A stretch of 30,755 nucleotides of DNA, taken from positions 1 to 30,755 of the forward strand of contig DBBN01000128.1 in NCBI GenBank assembly GCA_002292215.1. The letters run 5' to 3'. The notes beneath the pieces were generated by a model that searched no databases, was not told the origin of the DNA, and saw only the letters and a program-made list of their open reading frames with translations. Shown here one piece after another: positions 1 through 8,248 of this stretch. The translations under genes were made by a program, and so were the position numbers. Position 1 is the stretch's first letter; each line of letters starts with the position of its first letter. This DNA is from Glaciecola sp. UBA983. GTDB taxonomy: Bacteria; Pseudomonadota; Gammaproteobacteria; Enterobacterales; Alteromonadaceae.

Positions 1-646
1 CAACTGATAAACCACCAATTGCATAGCCATCAAATCCGATTTTCTCTAATGCTTCGAGCGAGATATCACGTAAACCTTCATACATACCACCTTGAACAAT
101 ACCAAACAATGCAGAGTCACTATCACCATGTTCGTCTTTACTACGCTGCGCCCAACGCAGAGATAGCTCCATCGAAATTCGGGCTTCTTGCTCCGTTGCC
201 GGATAAGGCGTGCATTCATCAAAAATCATCACAATATCAGAGCCTAATTCACGCTGTACCTCGATTGATTTTTCCGGTGTTAAGAGAATTTTCTCGCCGT
301 TAATCGGAGAACGAAAGGTCACACCTTCCTCGTTGATTTTACTCATTGCACCCAAGCTAAATACTTGGAAACCACCTGAATCAGTCAGGATCGGTTTATC
401 CCAATGCATAAAGTCATGCAAATCACCGTGTTGTTGAATAATTTCGGTACCTGGACGCAACATCAAATGAAAGGTATTGCCTAAACAAATATGTGCTCCA
501 GTTTCAGTCAGTTCTTCAGGCGTCATGCCCTTGACCGTACCATAAGTCCCCACCGGCATAAATGCGGGTGTTTCGACTATGCCTCGTGGAAACACTAACT
601 GTCCACGACGCGCTTTACCTTGGGTAGCAAGAAGTTTAAATTGCAC
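1..646 (-). CDS. tgt: Queuine tRNA-ribosyltransferase, partial (3' end outside window)
   Basis: TGT exchanges guanine 34 in GUN-anticodon tRNAs for preQ1 in queuosine synthesis. Reading the minus strand from 646 gives about 215 codons of a normally ~375-residue enzyme; the C-terminal part with the zinc site lies off the left edge. Clear TGT signatures are [16 protein letters not shown], the active-site segment [13 protein letters not shown] (Asp89 in this numbering) and [13 protein letters not shown] chose the GTG at 646 because AGGTGA sits 7 bases before it and the protein begins [15 protein letters not shown], as in orthologues. It lies 91 bases downstream of queA on the same strand, the usual queA-tgt order, and is probably co-transcribed with it. 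Confidence 0.96.
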   Translation of the reverse strand, partial: MQFKLLATQGKARRGQLVFPRGIVETPAFMPVGTYGTVKGMTPEELTETGAHICLGNTFHLMLRPGTEIIQQHGDLHDFMHWDKPILTDSGGFQVFSLGAMSKINEEGVTFRSPINGEKILLTPEKSIEVQRELGSDIVMIFDECTPYPATEQEARISMELSLRWAQRSKDEHGDSDSALFGIVQGGMYEGLRDISLEALEKIGFDGYAIGGLSV

Positions 647-737
647 GCAAATATCACCTACTTATCAATAATGGCGCGCATTATAGCAAACTAAAAACCG
701 ATACACACCTTATAAAATTTTCACTTAACATACGTGA

Positions 738-1778
738 TTATGCCTTTTCAATGAACATAGAATCACCGTAACTAAAAAAGCGATATTCATGCTTTATCGC
801 TTCTGCATAGGCATGCATTACATTGTCTTGCCCAGCTAATGCGCTGATCAGCATCATTAAGGTTGATTCAGGCAAATGAAAATTGGTAAACATTGCGTCA
901 ACCACTTTAAAGGTAAAGCCAGGATAAATAAATATGCTAGTGTCTTCGTAGAAAGGCACAATTAATTCATCCGTCTCATCGGCTTTTTTTGCTGCTGATT
1001 CAAGTGAACGCATCGATGTTGTGCCTACTGCAATCACGCGTTTCCCTGCTGCCTTGGTTGCCTTAATTGCTGCCACTACAGTTTCAGGTACCTCAGCATA
1101 CTCAGCATGCATCACATGTTCTTCGACATTATCAACTTTGACGGGCTGAAATGTGCCCGCGCCAACATGCAAGGTAACAAACTCTGTCTGTACGCCTTTG
1201 GCTTTAAGTTTAGCCAGTATGGCATTATCAAAATGCAATCCAGCCGTTGGTGCGGCTACCGCGCCAGGTTTTTCGTTATAAACAGTTTGATAACGCTCTT
1301 TATCGCTATCCTCATCGGGTCGGTCGATATAGGGTGGCAATGGCATGTGCCCATGTGCTTCTAATAATTCCAGTACGGTTTTTTCACCTGCAAAAGACAA
1401 TTCAAACAACGCATCATGACGGCCAAGCATAGTTGCTTCAATAGCATTTTCTAATAGTAGCGTCGCACCGGGTTTCGGTGATTTACTGGCTCTAACATGC
1501 GCAAGCACTCGATGATCATCCAGCATGCGCTCAACAAGGACTTCCACTTTACCACCGGTGGATTTTTGACCAAGTAAACGAGCCGGGATGACACGGGTAT
1601 TATTAAAAATTAATAGATCGCCAGCATCCACAAATTGCAGCATATCAGTAAATGCATGATGTCCTAATGCGCCAGTCACACCATCTAAATGTAATAAACG
1701 CGAGGCGGTGCGCTGCTCAGTAGGATATTTAGCAATGAGTTGTTCGGGTAATTCAAAAGCAAAATCTGACGTTTTCAT
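738..1778 (-). CDS. queA: S-adenosylmethionine:tRNA ribosyltransferase-isomerase
   Basis: QueA transfers and isomerises the ribosyl part of S-adenosylmethionine onto preQ1 in tRNA, forming epoxyqueuosine; it is cytoplasmic. The 346-residue length is normal for the family. Family signatures appear in order: [15 protein letters not shown] at the N-terminus, [49 protein letters not shown] and [19 protein letters not shown]. No good Shine-Dalgarno precedes the ATG; the start rests on alignment of the N-terminus with known QueA. It is followed by tgt on the same strand, so the pair acts in consecutive steps of the queuosine pathway. Confidence 0.97.
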   Translation of the reverse strand: MKTSDFAFELPEQLIAKYPTEQRTASRLLHLDGVTGALGHHAFTDMLQFVDAGDLLIFNNTRVIPARLLGQKSTGGKVEVLVERMLDDHRVLAHVRASKSPKPGATLLLENAIEATMLGRHDALFELSFAGEKTVLELLEAHGHMPLPPYIDRPDEDSDKERYQTVYNEKPGAVAAPTAGLHFDNAILAKLKAKGVQTEFVTLHVGAGTFQPVKVDNVEEHVMHAEYAEVPETVVAAIKATKAAGKRVIAVGTTSMRSLESAAKKADETDELIVPFYEDTSIFIYPGFTFKVVDAMFTNFHLPESTLMMLISALAGQDNVMHAYAEAIKHEYRFFSYGDSMFIEKA

Positions 1779-2125
1779 TTATTTATTGTCAACATGAGTA
1801 AAAAGATAAAAGCATAGCGGTATTGTACCCAATCCACTTATCTCTTGCCAAATTCGATTTTTCGTTAGTATTCGTGCCCCATCATTTATTACATATGAAA
1901 AACCATACGCATGTATTGCTTGCGATACAGTGCAAAAATAAACAGCGTCTAATATTTAAAATGAAATATGTGTTTTCCTATGTATGTTTGGCCCACGCTG
2001 CAAGTGGGCTTTTTTTTGCCCGTTATTTAGCTTTGGTGGTTTTTTAACGTTATCAGTCAAATAAACCACTTGATTTTGTAGCACAGATCTCGGTTAATAG
2101 GCGTTCTTATTGTAGAGGGATACGA
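1779..2125. other. Divergent intergenic region queA / K+ channel
   Basis: This 347-base AT-rich gap separates the divergent queA and K+ channel genes and must hold both promoters. I see no convincing protein gene: the one open stretch, 1823-2047, runs through a strong terminator. The clearest element is that plus-strand intrinsic terminator at 1991-2017, described separately. A possible but weak -10 box (TAATAT) lies at 1950-1955. The K+ channel start is preceded by AGAGGGA. Confidence 0.6.
1991..2017 (+). terminator. Orphan rho-independent terminator
   Basis: The hairpin is GCCCAC (1991-1996), a 7-base loop, then GTGGGC (2004-2009), followed at once by eight T residues (2010-2017). The T run is on the plus strand only, so it stops rightward transcription. 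No annotated plus-strand gene lies upstream in the gap, since queA points the other way. It may end a small RNA, or insulate the K+ channel operon from transcription running antisense to queA. Confidence 0.8.
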
Positions 2126-3175
2126 ATGCTGATTTGGCACAAACTCAAAAAAAAACTTGTACGGGTTTTCTCCGAAACTAGCTGGTACACCATTGTATTT
2201 GCATTATTATTTTATTCGGCATCGTCATGGTACTTTTTGCACCTTGCTGGAGAAACAGCGCTAACTAATCATACTGACTTTATATATTGGCTGATTGTTA
2301 CCGGCTCCACCGTCGGGTATGGTGATTTATCACCTAGTTCAAGTGCTGGTAAATTGGTAGTTGCCTTGTATATTATCCCGCTAGGGCTAAGTATTTTTGC
2401 GTTAATTGTAGGTCGTATCGCGACTTGGGTGTCATATCAATGGCACAAAGATAACAGAGGATTAAAAGATCATATGGCTGAGAATCACATTATTGTCATG
2501 GGCTGGAACGAAGAACGTACCATGCAACTACTCACTTTATTAATCAAAGAAAATGCCCAGAACGACGTCAAAGCAGATATTATTTTATGTGTTAAAAAAG
2601 ACATTTCTAACCCCTTGCCAGGGCAAATTGATTTTGTCAAAGTGAGCTCATTTAATCGCGATGAAGACATGAATCGTGCATGCGTCAGCGATGCCAAGAC
2701 CATCTTAATTGATAACCCTGATGATGACATCACCATGACTAGTGCGCTATATTGCTCTAAACGTAATCCTAATGCACATATTGTGGCGTACTTTAATGAT
2801 GAAAGTTTGGTTGGGTTATTAAAAGACCACTGTCCAAACGTCGAATGTACGCCTAGTGTAGCGGTTGAAATGTTAGTCAAATCGGCATTTGACCCCGGCT
2901 CAAGCTTATTGCATCATGACCTATTAAGTGTTGATGCAGGCCAAGAGCAATACTCAACTATCGTACCAGATGATACGCCGGTAATGGCTGTTGAACATTT
3001 ATTTTTCGGCTTAAAATCACATCGCAATGCTATCTTTGTTGGCTTTGCCAAAAGAGGGAATGAAAGTAATATTCATGTTAATCCTGATTTTAGTGAACAA
3101 GTCTGCGCTGGCGATCGTATTTTCTATATTGCCAACAAACGTATCAATCATTTTGATTGGACACTATTTCATTAA
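2126..3175 (+). CDS. Two-TM potassium channel with cytoplasmic RCK (TrkA-N) domain
   Basis: This 349-residue inner-membrane protein has a KcsA/MthK-like architecture. TM1 is at about 21-40, the pore loop carries the textbook selectivity filter TVGYGD at 62-67, and TM2 is at about 76-100. From about residue 120 a Rossmann-type RCK/TrkA-N domain begins (HIIVMGWNEE), expected to bind nucleotide or ions and gate the pore, followed by a C-terminal TrkA-C-like region. The ATG has AGAGGGA upstream. It is first in a plus-strand run with a DUF350 protein (41-base gap), a YgiB-like lipoprotein and a YgiC-like ligase, so ion flux and that pathway are probably linked. Potassium selectivity is inferred from the filter only. 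Confidence 0.92.
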   Translation: MLIWHKLKKKLVRVFSETSWYTIVFALLFYSASSWYFLHLAGETALTNHTDFIYWLIVTGSTVGYGDLSPSSSAGKLVVALYIIPLGLSIFALIVGRIATWVSYQWHKDNRGLKDHMAENHIIVMGWNEERTMQLLTLLIKENAQNDVKADIILCVKKDISNPLPGQIDFVKVSSFNRDEDMNRACVSDAKTILIDNPDDDITMTSALYCSKRNPNAHIVAYFNDESLVGLLKDHCPNVECTPSVAVEMLVKSAFDPGSSLLHHDLLSVDAGQEQYSTIVPDDTPVMAVEHLFFGLKSHRNAIFVGFAKRGNESNIHVNPDFSEQVCAGDRIFYIANKRINHFDWTLFH

Positions 3176-3216
3176 TTCCAATCCATTAAATTAAAAGACA
3201 CTAAAGGAACCACCCC

Positions 3217-3633
3217 ATGGACACATTCTTAGCATCACTCGCTGGATTAGGTAATTTTGCCTTATATTTTTTTAGTGCTATTGCGCTACTATTTATCTTT
3301 AAAATCATCTATGCACTGGTCACACCGCATGATGAATGGCACCTAATCAAAGAACAACAATCATCCGCAGCCGCGATTGCATTTGGTGGTGCATTAATCG
3401 GCTTTGCGATTGCATTATCGGGTGCGGCGACCAATGCCGTATCGTTTGGCGACTTTATTATCTGGGCAGTTGTCGCATTATTAGCACAATGCCTCGCATT
3501 TCTATTATTACGCTTTACTTTTATGCCCAAAATAGCCGAGCGCATCGAAAATAACGAAGTCTCAGCTGGGATTATGCTAGCGGCAGTATCGTTAGCCGTA
3601 GGTCTACTTAACGCCGCCTGCATGACTTATTAG
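3217..3633 (+). CDS. DUF350 family inner-membrane protein (YjfL-like)
   Basis: A 138-residue integral membrane protein with about four hydrophobic helices (roughly 12-34, 48-68, 76-98 and 116-136). It carries the DUF350/UPF0719 pattern, including AAAIAFGGALIGFAIALSGA near 50-70 and NEVSAGIMLAAVSLAVGLLNAACM at the end. AAAGGA precedes the ATG. The family has no proven biochemical function. It repeatedly sits beside a DUF1190 lipoprotein and a glutathionylspermidine-synthase-like ligase, as in the E. coli yjfL-yjfM-yjfC group, and the same neighbours follow here at 14 and 3 bases. It probably works with them at the envelope. Confidence 0.87.
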   Translation: MDTFLASLAGLGNFALYFFSAIALLFIFKIIYALVTPHDEWHLIKEQQSSAAAIAFGGALIGFAIALSGAATNAVSFGDFIIWAVVALLAQCLAFLLLRFTFMPKIAERIENNEVSAGIMLAAVSLAVGLLNAACMTY

Positions 3634-3647
3634 GAGTGAAAAATTCT

Positions 3648-4322
3648 ATGACTAAATCAATTAATGCCGCGAAGTCAGCGACAAAAAGAACAGCGCATAT
3701 CTCCCTGCCCTCAATGCGCAAATGGTTTGCCTTTCGCCCATTAGCCGTGAGTATGAGTGTGGTGTTTTTAAGTGCGTGTGGCGAAGAGCCTGAAATCGCA
3801 TCGATTTATACCAGTGTGGATGAATGTTCCAGTAACAATCCAAACTATATGCAAGAGTGCAAAGTCGCTTATCAAGAAGCCAAAGATGAAGCGCTGCGCA
3901 CAGGCCCTAAATTTTTAGGACAAGCCGATTGTGAATTTGAATTTGGTCAAGATAATTGTGAGTATGTAGCGCGAACCGAAGAGCCAGTACCAGGTAACTC
4001 TAACGCAAACAATCAAAGCAGTTCAGGTAGCTTTTTTATGCCACTCATGGCGGGCTACATGATGGGTAATATGCTTGGTGGAAATTCACGAAATCGTCAA
4101 TTTAGCCAACCCATGTACACGTCTAATTCGCGTAATTCTGCATTACGTGGTCGCTGGTTTGGCGCTACCGGTAAAGATTATGGTAGTCAACGTAATCGCA
4201 GTGCCAAAGTTTATAGTTCAGATTTTAAACCTAAGCCGACCGTGAATAACACCGTTAAACGTGGTGGATTTGGTAAAAGTGTCGCGCGGACTCAAGCAAG
4301 CTCACGCAGCTGGGGTGGCTAA
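3648..4322 (+). CDS. ygiB: DUF1190 (YgiB/YjfM-like) lipoprotein
   Basis: The protein is 224 residues from the ATG at 3648. I prefer this to the in-frame GTG at 3636 because AGGAG at 3632-3636 overlaps that GTG and would serve the ATG. A lipobox-like FLSAC places the lipidated Cys near residue 44, after an unusually long basic N-terminus. Family features include SVDECSSNNPNYMQEC, ADCEFEFGQDNCEY with paired Cys, SSGSFFMPLMAGYMMGNML, ATGKDYGSQ, and the C-terminal RGGFGKSVA...SSRSWGG block. I recognise this layout from E. coli YgiB. Role unknown; the Ser/Asn-rich C-terminal part is low complexity. It sits between the DUF350 gene and ygiC, as in related operons. Confidence 0.88.
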   Translation: MTKSINAAKSATKRTAHISLPSMRKWFAFRPLAVSMSVVFLSACGEEPEIASIYTSVDECSSNNPNYMQECKVAYQEAKDEALRTGPKFLGQADCEFEFGQDNCEYVARTEEPVPGNSNANNQSSSGSFFMPLMAGYMMGNMLGGNSRNRQFSQPMYTSNSRNSALRGRWFGATGKDYGSQRNRSAKVYSSDFKPKPTVNNTVKRGGFGKSVARTQASSRSWGG

Positions 4323-4325
4323 TTC

Positions 4326-5495
4326 ATGTTACGCAGGGATATTGCAGCGCGCACTGATTGGCACGATACGGCTCAAGAATACGGATTTTCGTTTCATACT
4401 ATTGATGGCCAAGCCTATTGGGATGAGAGCGCGTATTATCAGTTTACGCTAGAACAAATCGAAAACGACATCGAAGATCCTACTCAAGAACTGCATGAAA
4501 TGTGTTTACATGTGGTGGATAAAGTCGTGCAATCGCAAGCACTATTAAACGATTTTTGTATTCCTGAAGCATTTCATGAAGCAGTGAGTGATTCATGGCA
4601 AGCCAAAGCGCCTTCGTTGTATTCGCGTCTAGATCTTGTCTACGATGGCACCGGTCCTGCCAAGTTATTAGAAAACAACGCCGATACCCCGACTAGCTTA
4701 TACGAATCTGGATTTTGGCAATGGTTATGGCTGGAGCAACAAGTTGATAGCGGCGCCTTACCTAACGCCAGTGACCAATTTAACTCTTTGCAAGAAAAGC
4801 TCATCATGCGCTTTCGTGATATTGCCAATCATTACCAACAAAAAAACATGCATTTTTCATGTTGTTTGGACAGTGATGAAGACCGTGGAACGGTGCAATA
4901 CTTGCAAGATTGCGCAACCCAAGCGGGGTTAAGTACTCCATTTGTATTTATTGATGATATTGGTGTAACAGATACCCATCGCTTCTTGGATCTGGATAAT
5001 AATCCGATGGATATGGCATTTAAACTCTATCCTTGGGAGTTTATGCTCAAAGAAGAATTTGGCGAAATCGCTGCCTACTCAGACACCAAATGGGTCGAGC
5101 CTATTTGGAAAAGTGTGCTATCTAATAAGGCCTTACTTCCCTTGTTATGGGAAATGTTCCCTAACCACCCGAACTTATTACCCAGTTATTTACATAGAGA
5201 TTTAGACAAGGTGGATAAAGCGGGTAAATGGGTCAAAAAACCCATATTTTCGCGTGAAGGTGCCAATATCATGATCATTGATAACGGTGATGTCATCGCG
5301 CAAACGGGCGGTGAGTATGGCGATGAAGGAGTTATCTTCCAGCAGTTTACCCCCCTTCCAAAATTTGCCGATAACTACACCTTGATTGGTTCATGGCTAG
5401 TTAATGATATGCCTGCAGGGATCTCAGTGCGTGAAGATAATACTTTAATCACACAAGACACATCTCGGTTTGTACCGCATATTATTTTAGGCTAA
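4326..5495 (+). CDS. ygiC: Glutathionylspermidine synthase-like ATP-grasp ligase (YgiC/YjfC)
   Basis: A 389-residue protein matching the C-terminal synthetase half of glutathionylspermidine synthase, without the N-terminal amidase domain of E. coli Gss. Diagnostic segments are LLENNADTPTSLYESGFWQW near 115-135, DLDNNPMDMAFKLYPWEFML near 220-240, EPIWKSVLSNKALLPLLWE near 257-275, and the ATP-grasp strand VKKPIFSREGANI near 305-317. Members without the amidase domain are ATP-dependent amide ligases of unproven substrate; spermidine conjugation should not be assumed. It starts 3 bases after ygiB, which implies translational coupling. The link to an exported lipoprotein and a K+ channel suggests an envelope or ion-homeostasis role, which is inference. 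Confidence 0.92.
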   Translation: MLRRDIAARTDWHDTAQEYGFSFHTIDGQAYWDESAYYQFTLEQIENDIEDPTQELHEMCLHVVDKVVQSQALLNDFCIPEAFHEAVSDSWQAKAPSLYSRLDLVYDGTGPAKLLENNADTPTSLYESGFWQWLWLEQQVDSGALPNASDQFNSLQEKLIMRFRDIANHYQQKNMHFSCCLDSDEDRGTVQYLQDCATQAGLSTPFVFIDDIGVTDTHRFLDLDNNPMDMAFKLYPWEFMLKEEFGEIAAYSDTKWVEPIWKSVLSNKALLPLLWEMFPNHPNLLPSYLHRDLDKVDKAGKWVKKPIFSREGANIMIIDNGDVIAQTGGEYGDEGVIFQQFTPLPKFADNYTLIGSWLVNDMPAGISVREDNTLITQDTSRFVPHIILG

Positions 5496-5596
5496 ACTGC
5501 ACAATCTTTCGCCCAGTGACCTGCTGTATTACCGTTGTTTTTTCTCTCTAGTTAGCTGATTAATTAACTACTAGCTGAATTATATAGGATATTATT

Positions 5597-6340
5597 TTGC
5601 CACAATCACCAGAAACCAATTCACCAGCTACACCACCTGCGAGCTCTCCAGGGAAACCTAAACCGCAGCAACAGAACATGTTGGCGAATCTAGCCTTCAA
5701 TATCATTATTCCTGTAGTAATTATGTCCTACGCTAGCGCACCTGAATACCTAGGGCCGTTGTGGAGTATTGCTGTTGCTTTAGCATTTCCTGTAGGTTAT
5801 GGCTTGTATGAATTACTGCAAACCAAAAAAGTGAATTTCTTCTCAGTATTAGGGATCATCAGTGTCTTATTGACGGGTGGTATCAGTTTGTTAAAGCTAC
5901 CTGCGGAATATATCGCCATCAAAGAAGCTGCTATCCCTGGTTTAATTGGGATCGCGGTATTAGTGACTCGCTATATGAAAAAACCGTTGATTAAAATCCT
6001 CGTGCTCAATGATGTCATCATCAACTGGCCAAAACTTAATAAAGCCTTAGCTGATATCAATAAAACAGAGGAGTTTGAAAAGAAAATTGGTGTAAGTAAT
6101 TACATTGTCGCGGCGTCGTTTTTTGTATCTTCAGCGCTTAACTATGGGCTGGCAAAATGGATTTTGGTATCCGAGCCAGGTTCGGTAGCTTATACAGAAG
6201 AATTAGGGCGTATGACGGCACTCAGCTATCCAGTTATTGTGATCCCGAGCATGTTAATGTTGATCACGGCGATCATGTACATTTTCATGCAAATGAAAAA
6301 AATAACCGGACAAGAAGTCGATACGTTTTTAAACCAGTAA
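5597..6340 (+). CDS. VC0807-family multi-pass membrane protein
   Basis: A 247-residue inner-membrane protein. A Pro/Ser-rich soluble N-terminus (residues 1-27) is followed by about six hydrophobic helices, with LGPLWSIAVALAFPVGYGLY, a helix ending LLTGGISLL, and AAIPGLIGIAVLVTRYM. I recognise the general pattern of the uncharacterised VC0807 family but know no function. The start is TTG at 5597, supported by TAGGAT 7-12 bases upstream; the next Met (about residue 28) would remove only the soluble tail and has no better ribosome site. The gap from ygiC is 101 bases and no clear terminator lies in it, so operon membership is possible. It converges with the alkaline phosphatase gene. Confidence 0.75.
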   Translation: MPQSPETNSPATPPASSPGKPKPQQQNMLANLAFNIIIPVVIMSYASAPEYLGPLWSIAVALAFPVGYGLYELLQTKKVNFFSVLGIISVLLTGGISLLKLPAEYIAIKEAAIPGLIGIAVLVTRYMKKPLIKILVLNDVIINWPKLNKALADINKTEEFEKKIGVSNYIVAASFFVSSALNYGLAKWILVSEPGSVAYTEELGRMTALSYPVIVIPSMLMLITAIMYIFMQMKKITGQEVDTFLNQ

Positions 6341-6377
6341 AACGTATCGCTGCTTTTACTCCGTCTCAGACTGACGC

Positions 6378-7751
6378 TTAATCTAACAGTTCAAATATGC
6401 GCTTCGCGATATCCGTATTATCTTGATGTCCGGCAAAGCGCTCTGCACCTGGTCCGACTGCAAATACTTGCACATCAACGGCAGTATGACCCCAAGTTGT
6501 CCAACCGGTATTGGTTTTACGATCAATAATTCGTTTAATCACATCTTCTAATGAACGAGATTTGGCATTCATATCCATGGCAAGCACGGCATCTTGGTCG
6601 GCTTGCGTCAACTCAAAACCTAATTGAGCTTTAATGTACGCTAAGCGTTTAGTCGGTTCGTCAGCACTATTGACTAAATGTTTAATCATGGCAGTAACAG
6701 AAGTGGTTATCGCGTGTAATGATGCTGGCTCCCAACGGTATTCACCATTAGCAGCTAACGTCAATCCACCAGTACTGTGGTCAGCGGTCAACACAACCAA
6801 TGTGTCAGGGTGCTGAGCTTGATATTCAACCAACCATTCCAGCATCAAATGCAAATCTTGCATTTCGGCCATCGCAGAATTGATATCACGACCGTGCCCA
6901 GCCCAATCGACTTGGCTGGCTTCTAGTAATAAAAAATACCCTTGATTGTTTTCTAATATACGCGTGGCTGTTTGAGCCATAGTGCGTAAGCGAGAGGGAT
7001 CGATATCATCTAATGCCCAAGGTAAACCTACTGGAGCAAACAAACCTAGTGCACCAGCATCGTTAGTTAATGAGGATAGCTGCGCATAGCTATCAATATA
7101 TTGATAACCTTGGTCAACGAACAATTGTCGAATATCACGGTCATCACGAATAAAATAATCCGTACCGCCACCGAGCATTACATCAACTTTATGCTCACCA
7201 TTAATTCGATCATCAAAAAAGCTATCGGCAATAGCATTGTAGTTTTGGCGTGATTCATTATGGGCAACATAGGCTGCAGGAGTCGCGTGGACAATTTGAG
7301 AAGTAACGGCTAAACCCGTTTTCATACCTTTCACTTTGGCACGATGCAATACCGTTGTCACGGGTTGCTTGTTCACATCCATACCGATAGCACCATTATA
7401 GCTTTTTATACCGGAAGCTAACGCCGTAGCACTCGCGGCAGAGTCGGTCACCACACCTGAAATGGTCGCAGGATAAGTAGATGCATTCCCAACGTGCCAT
7501 TGGTCAAAAATAGTGGCGTCTATTTCAGGTGTATTTGGATCATCAGCATAATAGCGGTATGCCGTGGTGTATGCTGGTCCCATGCCATCGGCGACGATCA
7601 TAATAATGTTTTTTGGGGTCGACTCGCTTTTCGTAAAGATGTGCGTGTCGAGATCATGTTGTACATTTATATCCGGTGTGACGATCACACAAGCGCTTAA
7701 TGTCAGTGCACTGATACTGAGCGTCAATAACTTTACTAATCGAGTTTGCAT
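6378..7751 (-). CDS. Alkaline phosphatase, lipoprotein (PhoA superfamily)
   Basis: A 457-residue exported phosphomonoesterase. The N-terminus is a lipoprotein signal with lipobox TLSAC (Cys21), so it is probably membrane-anchored in the periplasm or outer membrane. Catalytic signatures are intact: NIIMIVADGMGP (metal ligand Asp55), TDSAASATA with the nucleophile Ser104 after Asp103, EASQVDWAGHG (metal site), LTADHSTGGL, and the late His in TWGHTAVDVQVFA. Length and order match the PhoA superfamily. It is alone on the minus strand, converging with the VC0807-type gene. It would release inorganic phosphate from phosphoesters. I could not confirm a Pho box upstream, only a weak direct repeat. 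Confidence 0.94.
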   Translation of the reverse strand: MQTRLVKLLTLSISALTLSACVIVTPDINVQHDLDTHIFTKSESTPKNIIMIVADGMGPAYTTAYRYYADDPNTPEIDATIFDQWHVGNASTYPATISGVVTDSAASATALASGIKSYNGAIGMDVNKQPVTTVLHRAKVKGMKTGLAVTSQIVHATPAAYVAHNESRQNYNAIADSFFDDRINGEHKVDVMLGGGTDYFIRDDRDIRQLFVDQGYQYIDSYAQLSSLTNDAGALGLFAPVGLPWALDDIDPSRLRTMAQTATRILENNQGYFLLLEASQVDWAGHGRDINSAMAEMQDLHLMLEWLVEYQAQHPDTLVVLTADHSTGGLTLAANGEYRWEPASLHAITTSVTAMIKHLVNSADEPTKRLAYIKAQLGFELTQADQDAVLAMDMNAKSRSLEDVIKRIIDRKTNTGWTTWGHTAVDVQVFAVGPGAERFAGHQDNTDIAKRIFELLD

Positions 7752-7906
7752 ATCGTTGAAGTCCTAAATTGAGTTGAGTACGCTAATACGTCAACAAATA
7801 CTGAAACAAATAGGACTTTATTGTAACCACTTACGCTGAACCAGCAAACTTATATTGCGCATTTCATCGATAACAAAGTGGTGAATATTATTTTCGGATT
7901 GTGTAA

Positions 7907-7919
7907 TTCACCCTGTGAA
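7907..7919. promoter_or_regulatory. Palindrome, candidate operator upstream of aceA
   Basis: TTCACCCTGTGAA is a perfect 5-3-5 inverted repeat 330 bases before the aceA start. The half-site resembles half of a CRP site (TGTGA), but the spacing is wrong for a full CRP operator, so the binding protein is unknown. Confidence 0.3.
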
Positions 7920-7986
7920 AAACAAAAATTATGAATGAATAACATAATCACCATTCACAAAATCTATATCAAATAACACCAATCTA

Positions 7987-7998
7987 ATCCTATAGGAT
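7987..7998. promoter_or_regulatory. 12-bp perfect palindrome upstream of aceA
   Basis: ATCCTATAGGAT is perfectly self-complementary and lies about 250 bases before aceA. It may be a dimer binding site; a chance occurrence cannot be excluded in AT-rich DNA. Confidence 0.25.
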
Positions 7999-8248
7999 GA
8001 GTAGCTAGCGGATTATAAACCAACTCAAAACCCTAAAACGCAATAAAAACATAGATCAATTTAGATATTAATGTAATCACAACACGACGACAAGTCATTC
8101 ATCAAGTAAATGAAGACAATGTAAATTATTAATTTCAATTATTTGGATTTACTCCCTAACATGAAATGGTCAGTTGCACAGTGAGTTATTTATACCAGCT
8201 TGCACCGCTTAATACATCGCCCTACAGAATATTAAAAGGATAACGACT

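Larger units (their letters stand above)
7752..8248. other. Divergent regulatory region alkaline phosphatase / aceA
   Basis: A 497-base AT-rich gap with no supportable gene. It carries two compact perfect palindromes that could be operators for aceA: TTCAC-CCT-GTGAA at 7907-7919 and ATCCTATAGGAT at 7987-7998. An 8-bp direct repeat AACAAATA occurs at 7793-7800 and 7805-7812, near the phosphatase start. The aceA start is preceded by AAAGGA. The length of the gap fits complex control of isocitrate lyase, a gene usually induced on acetate or fatty acids. I could not assign any site to a named regulator. Confidence 0.5.

Noticed and set aside
1823..2047. Open frame of 74 codons between queA and the K+ channel gene
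   Set aside because: It reads through the strong terminator at 1991-2017, has no ribosome site and has an unnatural composition.
4358..4372. TTGGCACG similarity to a sigma-54 -24 element
   Set aside because: It lies inside the ygiC gene and the GC of the -12 element is off by one base.
5549..5570. TAGTTA...TAACTA inverted repeat and TAGCTGA direct repeats before the VC0807-type gene
   Set aside because: The arms are short and AT-rich with no T run; not distinguishable from chance.
6337..6361. AGTAAAA...TTTTACT stem between the VC0807-type and phosphatase genes
   Set aside because: Only seven mostly A-T pairs with an 11-base loop; too weak to call a terminator.
7793..7812. AACAAATA direct repeat near the alkaline phosphatase start, considered as a Pho box
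   Set aside because: The period is 12 and the repeats do not match the CTGTCAT-type Pho consensus (11-base period).
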